A program made the translations under genes and the position numbers. A stretch of 64,000 bases of DNA from Apostichopus japonicus (lineage: Eukaryota; Echinodermata; Holothuroidea; Aspidochirotida; Stichopodidae): contig NC_092570.1 in assembly GCF_037975245.1 (NCBI RefSeq), forward strand, positions 8,619,001-8,683,000. Direction: 5' to 3'. How positions within the stretch are numbered: position 1 is the stretch's first letter; each line of letters opens with the position of its first letter. Below are positions 9,922 to 22,982 of this stretch, piece by piece. Below the pieces are notes generated by a model that searched no databases, was not told the origin of the DNA, and saw only the letters and a program-made list of their open reading frames with translations.

Positions 9922-11864
9922 CTGTGATCTTGAAGCAAAGGTGAGCATAGAAACTTTTGACCTCAGCAGCAGTCGACTATCTTCAGAGCTGAAGTTGACG
10001 GATTCTCTTCTACAGACCTCTTCGACAATGTCTTTGACCTTGTCCCCTTTGTAACCATCATACTCAGCAAAACAGAGGCAGGTGCAGTTCATGATGTAAT
10101 CAGGAATCCCACGATCTCCTGTTTTAAAGTCTCTCATAATTAAAAAACTTGCAATGACATGAAAGCTGGGAGGACAGATGTGACAAGTGAAGCGCAAGAC
10201 ATAATGGAGATCAGCTGGGTCTATGTTAGCCAGGTGTTCTCTGAACAATTGATACTTGTCATGTTGTTCAGTTAATTTGTGACCCCAGAAGAGGAGGGCT
10301 AAATACTTTGCTGCAAACCACTCTTGGATTAACTTATGAAGGAATTTAACCTGTAGCGAGACATATTTCGCAGCTTTTCTTTTATGTAAAAGTTCTGATT
10401 TCTTCTCTTTAGATTCCGATATTGGTTTATTCTTTGATTGATTGATAGATTCCAAGAGATCAGGTTCAAGGGATACCCCTTTCTTTATCTCTGAAGTAAC
10501 ATTAGATGTGTTCAGTGACTTATCACTGATGGAATCAGTCTGGGGACTTTCACTGCCTGAAACAGTCTGAAGATCTCCAGGAGATCCCAAGAGATCAGGA
10601 TCAAGGGATAGCCCTCTCTTTATCACTGAAGTAACATTAGATGTGTTCAGTGACTCATCACTGATGGAATCAGTCAGGGAACTTTCACTGCCTGAGTCAG
10701 TCAGAAGATCTCTACTAGGGGAATTAAATGGAGTTCCTTCCTCAACAACAAGTAGCCCAGCATCTATCCATGCTTTGCTATTTCTGACACATCTATCCAC
10801 AAAGTCTTTTTGCCAAAACAACTGTTGGTTTCCTTTACAGAGGCCGTTAAAGGCAAGTTCCTCCAATGTAATGCATGTATCTTGGGGGTCTATTGATGTT
10901 ACACTCTCTGAAATGCTGACATACTTTGCACTAGTATATTCCTGCTGCTGGTATGACAGATGACCCGAGGTGTCTTCCTCGTCCTGCACAGAACACAGAA
11001 TGTCTACAATGGCCTTCACGAAAGGTGTAACCCTGTCGAGCTGACTCTCTTGTAACTTTCCTAATCTATCAATGTTATGTACTAACAGCACAAAGAGTAG
11101 TGGAACATTACAAATATCAAGAATAAATGGAACATTATTAATCAATTCCTTGATTTCTTCTTGCCTTTTGAGATAATCAGAGTAGACTTTTTCAATGTAC
11201 TCATTCCTCTCATCCTCACCAAAGCTTCCTATCGTCAACATTGGACATGGAGGTAGATGCTTGGTATAATCTGTCCTAGCTGTGATTATAACAATGCAGT
11301 TGGACAGTATCTCCTTTGACATTACTCTCATAACCTCTGAGGGACTACCATCTTTGGTTACACCATTGTATTCTTCTAACCCATCCAATATGAGGTAGAC
11401 TTTCTTCTTACCACTGTTTATTATAGACTCAATATCCTCTTCTGTAATGGGAATGCCTTTACGGATGTAGAACATCTTGATAGCTTGAATAATTGTCATG
11501 TTATCAACAATTTTCAAGGGCAGATAGATGACCATTGGGATATCCATAAGCTTCCCACAACACCAGTCATAGGCCAACTGAGAGGAGAGCATTGTCTTGC
11601 CGGAGCCTGGCTGTCCTTCCAGAATGATTCGAGTCTCTTCTTTCAGTCGTTCATGAGTAAAGATATCTCGGTAGTGTAGCTTACATTTTTGGTCAACTTC
11701 TCTACTAGATATTTTTGAACCAGAATTTGTTAAGACTAAGCCGCTGGCTATAAAGAGATCATTAGATTTCCATTGGCAAGACTTCTTCCAGGGGACAGGA
11801 GTCATGGTTTCAAACCAACTCTTCATCTTCTGTTTTAGGGATTTGATGAATAAGTTCTCTTTAC
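9922..11864 (-). CDS. NLR-1 exon 6, NACHT ATPase domain
   Basis: The core exon of a NOD-like receptor, a cytosolic sensor that oligomerises through its NACHT ATPase. Acceptor ttttaaag is at 11865-11872; phase 1 in, phase 0 out. It covers residues 292-938 of a 1,018-residue model. Walker A GQPGSGKT is at 374-381, Walker B VYLILDGLEE at 446-455, a sensor-like IVIITAR follows, and the NLR winged-helix tail FLHKLIQEWFAAKYLA lies near 798-813. An insertion at about 672-780 is Ser/Asp-rich and contains a 45-residue tandem duplication (676-720 and 721-765). Seven exons (23248-23356, 20857-20939, 20473-20583, 16769-17036, 16068-16367, this one, 9018-9260) total 3,057 nt, a whole number of codons, with every junction phase-compatible. 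No frameshift: likely functional. Confidence 0.9.
10483..10752 (-). repeat. 135-bp tandem duplication inside the NLR-1 NACHT exon
   Basis: Two in-frame 135-bp units encode 45 residues each, sharing TDSISD-S-LNTSNVTS followed by I-K-G-SL-PDLL. Spacing is shown by CTTTATC[A/T]CTGAAG at 10483 and 10618. The units are still very similar, so the duplication is fairly recent. The Ser/Thr/Asp-rich composition suggests a flexible, phosphorylatable linker (inference). Confidence 0.8.
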
Positions 11865-14800
11865 CTTTAAAACAAGACATACAGAAACAAAATTACCACT
11901 ACGAGAAGGTGAAATGTTCCACAATTCATGCTAGAAATCTACCAAGATGTTAGGCAAATGTAATTTGATATTGTAGTTTGGATAATCTGGTATCACTGTA
12001 TCTGTGTTAACATCTTTCATAATTTTCCATTGTAAAGGAAGCTCACTCCAACACAAACTAAGATACTGACATCGCTCAAACATGCTTAGTCAGTTTAACA
12101 GTTACCAGTAATACAAACAACAATAATAACAAAAGGTGTCATGCATCAAGACCTGAAACAACTGGAAACCCAGATGTTATTATAACTCATTCACACCATA
12201 ATATCCTGATTACTCTATCTGCAATTTATTTTCAAAGACCCTACATGTACCAATATTGAGAAATCGATTTTAAAAATTCATTTTCTTTTATTTAGAGACA
12301 AAAAAATGTACAATGATTGCTGTCATACATGGAAAGAATTGATACTGTTGTATTTCTTTGTAACTAATGCAATAAGGACCCCTTCGTAATAAGAATCATT
12401 GTTTAATTGTGAAGTGAGCGGGAGAAAGAGCTGTTGTATATACAACAACTTATGATTACACACAGATAACACAGCACAACAATGCACTCATCATAATAAA
12501 GTAAATAAAATCTGCCTTATTTAATTTCTCAAAAAAGGACAAAACTATTACGCCAATCCCACAAACGTAGGTTTGCTTCACCTTTGATCGACCTATTGAG
12601 GGGAGGGTAAATTGCTCCACTTTTTTTCTGCGTGGGAACAGGGATACGATGGATTTTATCAGTTGTGGTTAAAGCTGCTTGCTTATTTCTGTATCAACAT
12701 AAACTGTGTTGTATCTTCTAAAATTGTTTGTGTGTACAAAAGACTGATGCAGATGGAATGAAGGTATTACGTAAGGCATAGCTGAGTAGTACACAGTGTA
12801 GCTGCCCGCATAAATCCGCATACATACAGTATAAAGTTTGAGCTGCTTTCTTGCAGAATTCCAGATAATTTGCAAAGCCCATTATTATTATTAACGATAT
12901 TTTCCTGTACAACATGTCCCAAGAGACTAAGCAAAGTATTTGGTAGGACGATGAGGTATGCACATTGCTTGGCATTTGGTGCGACACAAGTATTATGTCA
13001 AAACTTGATAGGAGGTGCCGCAGAGTTTTTGTTTCACGTCATTCAGACTCTGGGTCCGAAATAATAAAAAACACAACAAACAATAATGGTGAATGAACGA
13101 TATGGCGTAATGCACTTGTTAAGTTTGGGTTAGCACTAATTTCATGTAATTGTAAGAAATGCATTATCAACGCTGCTTAGGATCACAATGTACCACATAA
13201 TTTTACAGCTAATCTTCAGGGGGATATACAAAAAACTTTTCTTCAAAAAGTTATGCGTCGGCCTACCAGGTGAGATGAATACATTTGGAGCCAACATGAA
13301 TTGATCGAGTAACAAAGGTCGCATGTTCTAGACCTACAAAGCCTTATCAATAAGCCAAACTTTTGTAAAAGCACACCAAAACCTTCCACAAACACGTTCA
13401 CTACAAATATTGCTGCACTCTGTATTAGAAAATAATAACAGGAAATGCAAAAAGATATACATGTTGCTTTGATAACTACTAAAAACAGATAGGCTTATTC
13501 CCATTCTCGATTACATTTACAGCTTGAGATCGAATGTAAAGACCTAGCTACAAAGATTGTGCCACAGTGACTGTAAAGCGTCTAGTCTAAACGCCATAAT
13601 TTCTTTAATACAATACTAGCAAAATACACTGATAGTCAAATTTCTTGTTGGCAGGTTGCCAAGAAAAAGGTTTTTACATCAATGTCAAGTAAAATAGTAC
13701 AGCATAAAGTAGGTGCGGACATGGAGTTGCAACAAAATATATTTGCAGCATATCTCGAACCCAACCCAACCATTTTGTTTTAGGGGGTTAATTATTTCTT
13801 TTGGGTAGAGTGAGCAAACATTTTTTTTTCAGTTGTTGGAACAATTTTACGAACACAAAGTCGGCATATCTGCTAGAACAATACTATATTTTAAGGTTTT
13901 CTATTTGATTAGCTTTCATTTTGGAAACTATGAATGAATTGTTTTACCTTAAGGATTTTTTACGTAACCCCCAAGACAAGGGGTACCACCCAAAATATTG
14001 TTTTGCGGAGACGAACAATGTTTTCCCTGCGCAGAGCATCAACTTTTTCAAAAGGTGGTAGGTAAAGGTCGGCTGTAAGTAGGGAAAGTAGAAAGCAGTA
14101 CGTGTGCGCTACCAGGCGCGTAGCCAGGAATTTGCCAAGGGAGGGGCAAACATGTAGGCATTGCCTACTAGGCAAACTATCAGAGCCGTAGATACGGCAT
14201 TGCAAACTATCTAAGCGTAGCGCCACCACATTTGGCGCGAAGCGTACAAGAACATTTTGACTGAAATTGCCTCCCAGATAGCTGGAAATGGCACTTCCCA
14301 GGCGTTGTTAGTTGCATCTTAGCATTTTCCCCTTTGAAATTACTAGCAATATCATAACATTAAAAAAAAATTAAAAATATGCTCAAGGGGGCGGCTGCCC
14401 CCTTCGCCCCCCCCCCCCCCCCTTGGCTACTGGGCGCTACTTGGATGATGTATGCACAGGCCGAAAAGACTCACTGCCTAGCTGTCGATTGCTGCTCGTA
14501 TTCTCTGATAGAAAAATCTATTACAATTGTGTAACTATATTCTCTGCAAGATCGTGGATTTGCCGCAGTGTTTTAGATTTGTCACGGTCTGTACTATGAA
14601 ACCCGTTGAACATTTTCGCCGAACACGTCATCATACACATGCAGTAAATGCCTAATCCTTTGCTCAAACTTCATTAAATCATTAAACTGGTATTCAAAAA
14701 TTGTTTTTTCCACAGTTAAGTTTAACTTAATCATGGAAAGAAATTGCTATGCTTATCACATTGAAAATGCCCTTAAAACTATGCCGTTATTATGAACAGA

Positions 14801-16067
14801 AGAACAGTGTCTTTAGAGTGATACTGAGGATATGCTTAGTAAAAAAAGAAGCGAAATATTTCCTGCGAACCTGGTTTGGATGTTTCCATAGGTTTCAAAT
14901 CATGCCCCTATTGCCTGAAGTTAACTCCATGAAAACACAGGTTCAAATTGCAGCTCTACCTATGCATGCTTGAAGCAAGCTTGCCACATTCGTGGGAACG
15001 GCCTATTGAAGCTGCGAGTTGTATCAATGTGCTTCAGCTCAAAACATGTTTTGACATCTCAGTATACATTGTCAAAAGTTGTTGTTGACTTTAATTCCTC
15101 CTTGATTAGTACAGGAAATCCTCCCCACGCTATGTCTAGTTTAATCCCCTGTGGTATTTGTATTGAAGGAGAGTGTTTCCATGGGTTAACCTCCAGTTAT
15201 GCTTAAGAAATATTACATGATATCAGGGAGCATGGTATAGTGGTGGAAACTTCCAAGGTTAAATCTGTCACACCTTCAGTGGAAAAAGGGTGGAACTTTC
15301 CATAGTCTTGTCACACCCAGGTGTTAAGTAGTTATCCTGGATGGGAAAAGATCAGTCTCTTAGAGGAACCTCATGTATCAATATGTGTATATCAGCCAGG
15401 CTAGAGAGCTGCCTCAAAAAAGCTTATGGTTAAAATAGAGAAATTGTGTTGAACTATCAAAGTAAATAATTAAAATCTATGGGAGGAGCTGCTGTCTGCA
15501 GGTCCTGGACTTGTTGCCCGAATGCTGTTAAAGCTGCCATGTAATGGTAAGAGTTAAAATTCATTTTGGGATAAAAGTGAATCATAGTGAGTTTGCATTG
15601 GGGGGGGGGGGGGGGGGGGACGGTGGTAAAGCAACTAAATAAGGGATATTCAGTTTGCACTGATGTCAATGTATCTGTTGGTCAGGATGTCGGTGTGTAC
15701 TGTATTTAGAACGGAGTGTACCAATTGTACAAGTCAACTAACTATAAGAAGTATGCAATTTGAATGATGTTATGTTATGTTCATGTATAGGCAAAATAAA
15801 TCACATAATGATATGAGATTTTCCAAGACAGAAATCACATCTGTTATAGTTTAACTTCAGGCTTTAACCTTCAAAAGTTTAAAAGTACTTGCATCATTCA
15901 TTATTCTTTAATATTCTGTATTCCAACCTTTTTTATTAAAGAAAATTAGTGAAATTTATCTATTTTTGAGCTCTGAAATCATCAAGTCAGTAATATTCCT
16001 TAAAACTGGCATGAAACTCGTACCAGTGGAGTGTAAAGTTTGTAACATACACATGAATTTACAATAC
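11865..16067 (-). other. NLR-1 intron 5
   Basis: A 4.2-kb intron from the GTATTG donor at 16062-16067. It contains the hAT MITE at 14113-14432, a G-run near 15600-15619, and around 15236-15310 GGAAACTTCC and GGAACTTTCC words resembling weak heat-shock half-sites. No coding exon recognised. Confidence 0.65.
14113..14432. mobile_element. hAT-type MITE, family M2
   Basis: Begins CAGGCGCGTAGCCAGG and ends CCTTGGCTACTG. It is flanked by TGCGCTAC (14105-14112) and GGCGCTAC (14433-14440), a 7 of 8 target duplication. The internal segment around CTATCTAAGCGTAGCGCCACC also appears at about 60800 inside the 60610-61937 element and, reversed, near 54340 and 55060. Confidence 0.75.
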
Positions 16068-16367
16068 CTTCATCTTGCGCCTTGATTTCGTCAGAAAGTA
16101 CAAAGGACTGGTATTCGTGTATCTTAGCTACTGCCTGGACAAGATGATATTCCTCTAAAGGTGACTTTAATTTGCTGACATCAGAAGGATTAATGATACC
16201 CATCGCATCAATTGTCTGGAGGAAGGAGAGTCCTGGATTCTGACTGGAGATAACTGTGTTCTTGTTCTCATCAGTAACTTCAAAGTTATCACACAGTTTT
16301 ACTGTTATTGAAAATGTTAAATGAGCAGAGAGGCCGGCGAGGAATCTATCGTATTCAGTCTCTTTAT
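16068..16367 (-). CDS. NLR-1 exon 5, second DED-like domain
   Basis: Acceptor atttcag and donor GTATTG; 300 nt, phase 1 to phase 1, residues 192-290. Reads YDRFLAGLSAHLTFSITVKL, later LSFLQTIDAMGIINPSDVSK and LKSPLEEYHLVQAVAKIHEY. The pattern FLQ-x(3)-MG-I-x-PSDV-x-KL-x(3)-L-x(3)-L matches helices 4-6 of death-effector domains. DEDs make homotypic contacts that recruit signalling partners such as caspases. Its symmetric 1-1 phase allows duplication or skipping without loss of frame, and the NLR-2 DED exons share it. Confidence 0.8.
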
Positions 16368-16768
16368 CTGAAATTTTTAAGGTAAACATCAAGTGTAAGT
16401 TTCCAGTGTTGTTAAATAGACAAAGACATACAGGCACGCTTATTTATGCATGATAACCATCTTGGCATAAGGTGATATTTTTCACGCTTGTACACATACT
16501 GTGTTTTGGTGTACAGAATTTGGTTTCAACATCTAGAATTAATCATCACCTGTGCTATGTATTGCTTAGAGTGGAATCTTTCTGGGCAAGGAGGGGTTGG
16601 GCGAGTTGGTGGGTGATAGTTCATAAACAGGTTTTGTCATATGTAGGATGTATGATCGTTGAAATATACTGCATGGAGATGAAGACCTTTCTTTAAGTCC
16701 TATTTTCAAATTACAAGAGGTGAATTAAAACACGAAATTGCAAAGAGAGCTAATGATTAGGGGCCTAC

Positions 16769-17036
16769 CTCTTAGCTTCATGTAGGTCTTTAATAAGTGA
16801 GTATGGTTGATCTTCAGCTTGATGTATGCATCAGTTAATCGATTCACATTTGACGGGTGTATGTATCCTCTCTCTTCAAGGGCAAGTAGAAAGTTCTTGG
16901 AGTACAAGGTACTTGTAATAATGGTCTCTACTTGATTGGGTGGTAGTGAAAAGTAGCGGCCTAAATTCACACAGTCATTTTGGGTTAGCTCTGAAGACAG
17001 TTCTTCTTTGAGATCGCTGAAGGTCAAGATGGATGC
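16769..17036 (-). CDS. NLR-1 exon 4, first DED-like domain
   Basis: Acceptor tctcttccatag (ends 17037) and donor GTAGGC; 268 nt, phase 0 to phase 1, residues 102-190. Reads LTFSDLKEELSSELTQNDCV, then RYFSLPPNQVETIITSTLYS, then LALEERGYIHPSNVNRLTDA. The LEERGYIxPSNVxRL block is the clearest DED-like signature here and matches EERGQIKPNDISPL in NLR-2. The junction completes an Asp codon into exon 5. The 400-bp intron between exons 4 and 5 holds nothing else. Confidence 0.8.
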
Positions 17037-17357
17037 CTATGGAAGAGAGAAACAACAATAAATCTAATAGGTTAGTAATTCTTTGCCAACTAACCCCATC
17101 AAGAACTTTCATTTGAGACCAGCCTTGGTCAGAAGATTTCTGGAATGTGACATTTTTTGAGATGTAACCAACAGCTACTCTGAGATTTGAACTTCTCTTG
17201 AACTCCACATAAGAGAGTAAGATTCTGGTTACTCGCAGAGAAGATCCACACACTAAATGAAGTCAAAAAGAAGCTACTGTAGGTATTGACCTCTGGTCAG
17301 CCAAATGAGATATACATCAAATATTACAGTTCATATTATTGTAAGGAAGGAAAGAAA

Positions 17358-17810
17358 ATATAACAAGAGCCCAAGGGCATTATGGTTCCTTGCTTGTAAG
17401 GAATATGTACAAGGGGAGCAGCACATGAATGCATTCATTAAAGCTTCGAATGCTTATAGATGATGGCTTATATTTGCACCAAGAATGCCTTCGCTAAGGC
17501 TGCACCAGAGCCGAAAAATTTAAATTAGCTAAGGCTTTGATGGCTTAAATTTGCATATAAGTATTCACTTTGAAGCTTTAAATAGGCATACGCTCTGCAG
17601 CCTTAATGCTAGCATAAATTTGCCCTGAAGCCTAAAATGAAGGCTTCATTAAAGCTTCGAATGCTTATAAATGATGGCTTATATTTGCCCAAGAATGCCT
17701 TCACTAAGGCTTCGGTGTATGGCTGCATCAGATCTAGCCAAAAAAAATAACACAGGCTTTGGTGGCTTAAATTTGCATATTGGTATTCACTGTGAAGCCT
17801 TAAATTGATG
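17358..17810. repeat. Repeat fragment plus AAGGCTT tandem repeats
   Basis: Starts with CAAGAGCCCAAGGGCATTAT and TTCCTTGCTTGTAAGGAATA, the start of the family seen at 31984 and 42555. It then changes to degenerate tandem units built on GAAGCCTTAAT/AAGGCTTC words, related to the array at 27595-28204. Confidence 0.65.
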
Positions 17811-18229
17811 AAATTGTTTTGAAGATTTATAGTGAAGGCATTCCAGTTTTTCTCATGATTTACACGACCGTACATATACGCTTCCCACCCAACACTGTAG
17901 GGTTTAACCTTGCGTTTAAATTTTACCTTCTTTACCTTAATTATATCATGAAGCAAATTAGTTGTATGCACCTCACATTATTTGGTTTGACAGCTATTTT
18001 GTATAGGTCCTTTCCAATGCTCCGGCCCCCCTCCCCACCCCTAGCAATCGCTTGAATGATTTTACTAGGAACCTATCGTCCCATGCATTCATGAATGCCT
18101 CTTCAACCCACACATGAAATGATGAAGAAACAATTTATATTATTTCTAAAAGAACACTTTAATTCAACAAAATGTTAATCATCGTTACTGAGAAACAATT
18201 GTGAATGAAATTTGAAACCAAAGAGTTTA

Positions 18230-18560
18230 TCTGTATATGACGTCCCTTACACAAATTTCTAGTACCCTTTACATGCATGCATATTTCTTGAGCATGTTTT
18301 TTGCTCAGGGTTTGAAAATATACATGTATGAAAATGCCCTCCTTACATGCACTATGGCATGTGTGAGACATGTATTTCAAATGTTTCATACATGTACATG
18401 CTTAAAGCATGTGTTTTGTGTCGGATTTGAAACAATTCATGCTTGAAGTATGTTTTTAAATCCAATGTATGCACTAATGCAAAGGATATATACATGCATG
18501 TATTCCATGGAAATACATGCATGAAAGTATTCTCAAATGAGGCAATGCTTAGAAATAAGG
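18230..18560. repeat. Degenerate CATGTATG/TTTGAAA repeat region
   Basis: Alternating ACATGCATG, CATGTTTTTTGCTCA, CATGTGTTTTGTGTC and TTTGAAA words at roughly 60-bp spacing form several short dyads. Function unknown. Confidence 0.5.
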
Positions 18561-20142
18561 TAGCATTAAATAAAATACTGGTTAAGAATAGAATACTTAC
18601 AAGAAATGTGAAGAATAGACTTCTTAAGAAACAATTGATGAAATGCAAAATCTGGACTGAAAGCACCGAACATGGAAAATCAAAGTTTTATTTATGTTGA
18701 AAACATATACTAACAAGTGTAGTGAGAAAGGCAAATTAGAGTTATCCTGGCAAGCTAAAAAAAGTATTTGCAAAACTGAAAAATAGGGAATTGGTCACAT
18801 GTAGATAATGAACGGTAGATATAATTATAAACTGGTATATAGCTGATAAAAAATAAGAAAGCACCTTAAATGCAACTATACAAGTGTAATAAAAATGGTA
18901 TATCAAAACATTACATATGCCCATGGTGCACCCTTAATTGGGACTACATTTTCCTCACTAAAGATGTGTAGTGTTATAGTATAGTATACAAGTATACTGT
19001 TGTAAAGGTAGTAATGAATGAATCACGTTGAAAGATAAGATCTGGATACCCAAAACACTGATCAAGTCATAAAATTTGGCAATGCTTATCCAATTAAAGA
19101 ATGGATTGGAAGCTTACAGAATGTTGCATCACAGAATGGCCACTCTGTATGCTCTAAGGCACATATATAGAATATATATTTATCATAAAATTAAGGCAAA
19201 AAGAAAACATGAGCAACATAAATATAGTTAAGCTACATCAAAAATATGTGAACATTCTAAGAGCATTAAATTTGGTGTAAAACATAAAACAAATTACCTA
19301 CTTGTTCCATTGCTGACTTCTATTCCTTTAGGCTTGGTAATTTGTGGAGCCAAATAGCAAATTAAGAACAGAGTAGAAAACTTTCTAGCAGGTACCTATA
19401 AGCCAAACACTAGCTTTTCAAGATTTTTACAGCACATGCAGCTCATCAATTTCTCAGAACTTCTCCCAGGGCAAATAGGGAATATCTACTTCACACAACT
19501 CACATACAAACAAAGTTCATATTAATTAAACTCTACATTTACACTTGTAAAGGTATTGGCATATCAAGATTAAGGCAAATTTTGTAAATATTCATATGAC
19601 CCAAAACAGTAGGGATCATAAATTTCCCCAAGCCCAACATGCAGTATATGTCAGATATTATGTTTATTTGCAGTATTTCTCAATTAGCAGAGTTGACAGT
19701 TGACACTTTTTGTAAAGTTTGTACATACATGGCAAACATTTCCCGGTGCATTGTACTGTCTGCACTGAAAATGCGCCCACTACACCACTTGACAAACGTT
19801 ACCCCATTCTGCTTGCGGACCCTATATGAATTATGCTGTTCGCAGCCGTTTTTCTACTGTTGTAGGCATCAAGGCGTGGGGCAATTCCATGACAGAAATC
19901 TGTAAAACAGAAACAAACACAAATATATATAGGCTATAGATATTTATTATAGAGAAAATCCATGTTTACTCCAAAGAAAAATATTATTAGAGAAAACCAG
20001 AGAAATAAGATAAGACTCATAACTGACAAATAAGGAGTAGTGTTTTAGAAAATTGGAAATAGTTTTTTCTAAAACTTTACTCCCTATTTTTCAATTATAA
20101 ATCATATCCTAGTTCTCTGGTTTTGTCTAATAATGATATTTC

Positions 20143-20177
<35 letters not shown>
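20143..20177. repeat. (TA)n microsatellite
   Basis: Uninterrupted AT alternation inside NLR-1 intron 3. Confidence 0.85.
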
Positions 20178-20472
20178 ACACGTTGTGTCACTTCTGGTCG
20201 AAAAAGTGCGCGATACACAGGGAAGGTTTAAACATCAATTATGGACAGTGTGCACCTAGTAGGCTATATCACACCTGTATGCTTCAAGTCTATTCTTGGT
20301 ACAAAATTTGAAAACTCCAAATGTCAATATTCGAGAACAAAGCATTAGATTTGAAGGTAAGTTTTACCAGAATGTTCAGATTATAGTACTCTTTGATATA
20401 AATTTTGGCTGGACAATCCTTTTTCAAATGGCAAAAAATGCCAGCATAATTGTATGACTATATGTGACATAC

Positions 20473-20583
20473 CTCAAAAGTTTCACTACTCTCACATTCT
20501 TGGACAAAACTGTCTTCTTCAACCGATGTCTCTGATGGTGCAATGCCATCCAAAAAAGAAACTTTTGGGTCTGAAAAACTTGT
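20473..20583 (-). CDS. NLR-1 exon 3, acidic linker
   Basis: Acceptor ttcttacag and donor GTATGT; 111 nt, exactly 37 codons, phase 0 to phase 0, residues 65-101. Contains DPKVSFLDGIAPSETSVEED followed by SFVQECESSETFE. Acidic and Ser-rich, probably disordered, joining the N-terminal segment to the first DED. It was chosen over the other frames because it alone is open and phase-consistent on both sides. Confidence 0.65.
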
Positions 20584-20856
20584 CTGTAAGAAAAAGTATG
20601 AACAACTTTTATTAAAGTTATTAACCTCGGGCCTAGAGGAAAGATGATGGATGGCGATGGGACGTTGACTTTCAAACACAAACCGTATCTTTCTGCTGAT
20701 TAAAGAAAGTTCTGGTTGAAATTGCTACTTTAAATCTTTGCAGGATGCATATTTATAGCTGACTTGAAGGGAAACTACAGAAAGTTGTGTATCTCTCAAT
20801 TACCTACCTATCCTCCTTTAAAAAATGCCTCTAAAAAAATACTACAAATATCTAAC

Positions 20857-20939
20857 CTGTTTCTTGTTGCTAAGGGAGGCTTGTTGGCATTCCAATGCAC
20901 CTGTCAAGCGTTTCAAGAAATGCAGTTCCTCACAAGTGA
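20857..20939 (-). CDS. NLR-1 exon 2
   Basis: Acceptor ctttccttacaacag and donor GTTAGA; 83 nt, phase 1 in and phase 0 out, residues 38-64. Reads TCEELHFLKRLTGALECQQA then SLSNKKQ, probably helical. Its phases are exactly those needed between exon 1 (ends phase 1) and exon 3 (starts phase 0). Confidence 0.55.
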
Positions 20940-21136
20940 CTGTTGTAAGGAAAGAGCAAAGGTTCTGTGAAATCCTCTTGACATAAATTGAAAATGTTTG
21001 TTAAAACTAGCTTTACTCTGTCAAAATATGTCCATATATCAAAGAAAACAATAATAAGACAGAAGAGGTGACACAGCTGAAATGATACGTGTAACCAGAA
21101 GAACAAAATTGAAGGTTTATCTTAATGCATCACAAT

Positions 21137-22982
21137 TAGTGTTCAAACAATTTACTTTCAGAATCGGTACGATTATTGCATAATCGGAACATAATCGGAA
21201 TCGGTAAAAATTACGTGGAAAACCAGTTATGTCACACCGATTATTCAAAAACATATCGAAGGTGAAAATATCATTATTCAAAAACATATATATGGAAGTT
21301 GAAAATATCAACTGATGTATTAAATTTCATCAAATATGGCTGCCATGGTCGCCGATTTTGTTTCCCTCGTGGTTAGTGATTTCATATTTCTCGCCACAGT
21401 AAGCATGGTAACAATAACAATTTCGCGAATTAACAAATGTGCTAGACAGGGTCGGAAATATGCGGGGCGACGGGCGATTCACCCTATCAAGTGCTGAAAA
21501 TGCCCTCCTAAAGCACAATTACGAGTGCGAAAAAGAAAAGGGAGTTCTATAAGAAAATCGCCCTTGTTATATCAGGTGTCTGTGTAAAATTAATTGTCAC
21601 ATGCGTTTGCTTTAGCAGCGCGAATCGCGCAAACAGTTCTCACAATCTCGCATCAATTTTTAAACAGTGCCGGAGGGTCGCGCTCAATCATCGGGAACTT
21701 TCTGCGCAGTCACTGGCAAATTTAAGCCCCCCAGGAAGGAATTTCAGTACCAGCGACATTAACCTAAAAGCCCCACAAATCTCCGACCACATGGTAGCCT
21801 TACTTCACACTAAGTCAACATGGAAATCTAACCTAGCCATCAATTAATTCGCTTTAGTTGTGTCGCAAATAAAAAAAATAAAAATATCCATGGAAACAGC
21901 AATCTTCGACCACACGTTAGCCTAACAACCACACTAAGTCAATGGGAAATATAGCTCAACCATCGTTTTGCAAAAACAAAACAAAAAAAATACTTTGCCT
22001 AGCTTTTTTACATACTTTCCTTGCTGCTATCGTCGCGCATGGTACCCGAACACCACATGTAGACAACGGGAAAATCTAATCTAAGCATCTCTTTATTCGC
22101 TGAAATTGTGACGCAGTTAGCTATAACTAAAATATCCATGAAATACTGCAACCTTCGACCTCATGTTAGCCTAACAACCACACTAAGTCAATGGGAAATG
22201 TAGCCTAACCATCGGTTTGCAAAAAAAAAAAAATAGCTTAGTTTTCAACTTTCAATATGCTGGAAAACGGCATTTGTTTGGAAGGTATGTGCTATGTCTT
22301 AAAGAGGGAATGTTGTATTTTATTTTGGAGTAGTTTCTAGTTGTTATTATTTCTTTACATCAATCTGGTAACATTCTAGAGTAATTTTAAACAAGTTACG
22401 ATGTACAATTTCCTTTTCAGTTTGATTGACCTGAGCATACATTTTCTAATTGAACTTGAATGGAGTTAATAGGTAACGAATAAATATGTTTAACTTCAAG
22501 TTCGTAACATTTCTATTTGTTCATAAACGGTTTAATACTGAAAATAAGTACAAAATAATGTCGGAATGTAGGCAATATGTAATTAAAATTTACACTTTGG
22601 TAAAGATTGAAGATGGATGGTTTGTCTGAGATGCTTTTTGAGATGGATATTTTGAGTAACTATTCTATGCCCATTTCAAGCCATAAACACTGACAGGTGA
22701 CATACACGTCGGGGTGGTTAGGCCATTCGCTTAGCATTTGTAAAAAAAAAAAAAAATCTTTCCGAGAAACTCCAGAGGTAGGCCTAGGCTAATTTGGTAC
22801 AAACAAAAGGATATCTAGTAAGAGCCTTGTATTACCACGAAAGCAAAAGTAAACAGAAAAATCACAACAATAATTGTTTCTATCACAAAATTTATTGCCG
22901 ATTTCGTATAAACGGTATATTTTCTCTTTTTCAAATAATCGGTAATCGGTATTTTCTGTTATGCCTAATCGTTTGAACACTA
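21137..22982. mobile_element. hAT-type element, family H1, copy 1 (NLR-1 intron 1)
   Basis: Ends are TAGTGTTCAAAC and CGTTTGAACACTA, with an exact 8-bp duplication ATCACAAT at 21129-21136 and 22983-22990. Subterminal regions are full of CGGTA/AATCGG/CCGATT words, probably transposase-binding repeats. No transposase frame, so non-autonomous, 1,846 bp. A second copy lies in opposite orientation at 55487-57210. Confidence 0.9.

Larger units (their letters stand above)
17037..20472 (-). other. NLR-1 intron 3
   Basis: A 3.4-kb intron. It holds a truncated end of the AGGTCA-rich repeat family (from about 17358), AAGGCTT-type tandem repeats to 17810, a CATGTA-rich dyad region (18230-18560) and an AT microsatellite. 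At 17089-17252 a frame with an acceptor and a GTTAGT donor reads SLRVTRILLSYVEFKRSSNL, but its phase does not fit the neighbouring exons. Confidence 0.6.

Noticed and set aside
17089-17252. Open frame with acceptor and GTTAGT donor reading SLRVTRILLSYVEFKRSS
   Set aside because: Enters in phase 1, while the upstream NLR-1 exon ends in phase 0, and no connecting exon was found. No domain recognised.
19639-19905. 88-codon plus-strand ORF; the reverse strand also has a partly protein-like stretch (RKQNGVTFVKW)
   Set aside because: No splice-bounded exon or recognisable domain; probably a decayed element inside an NLR-1 intron.
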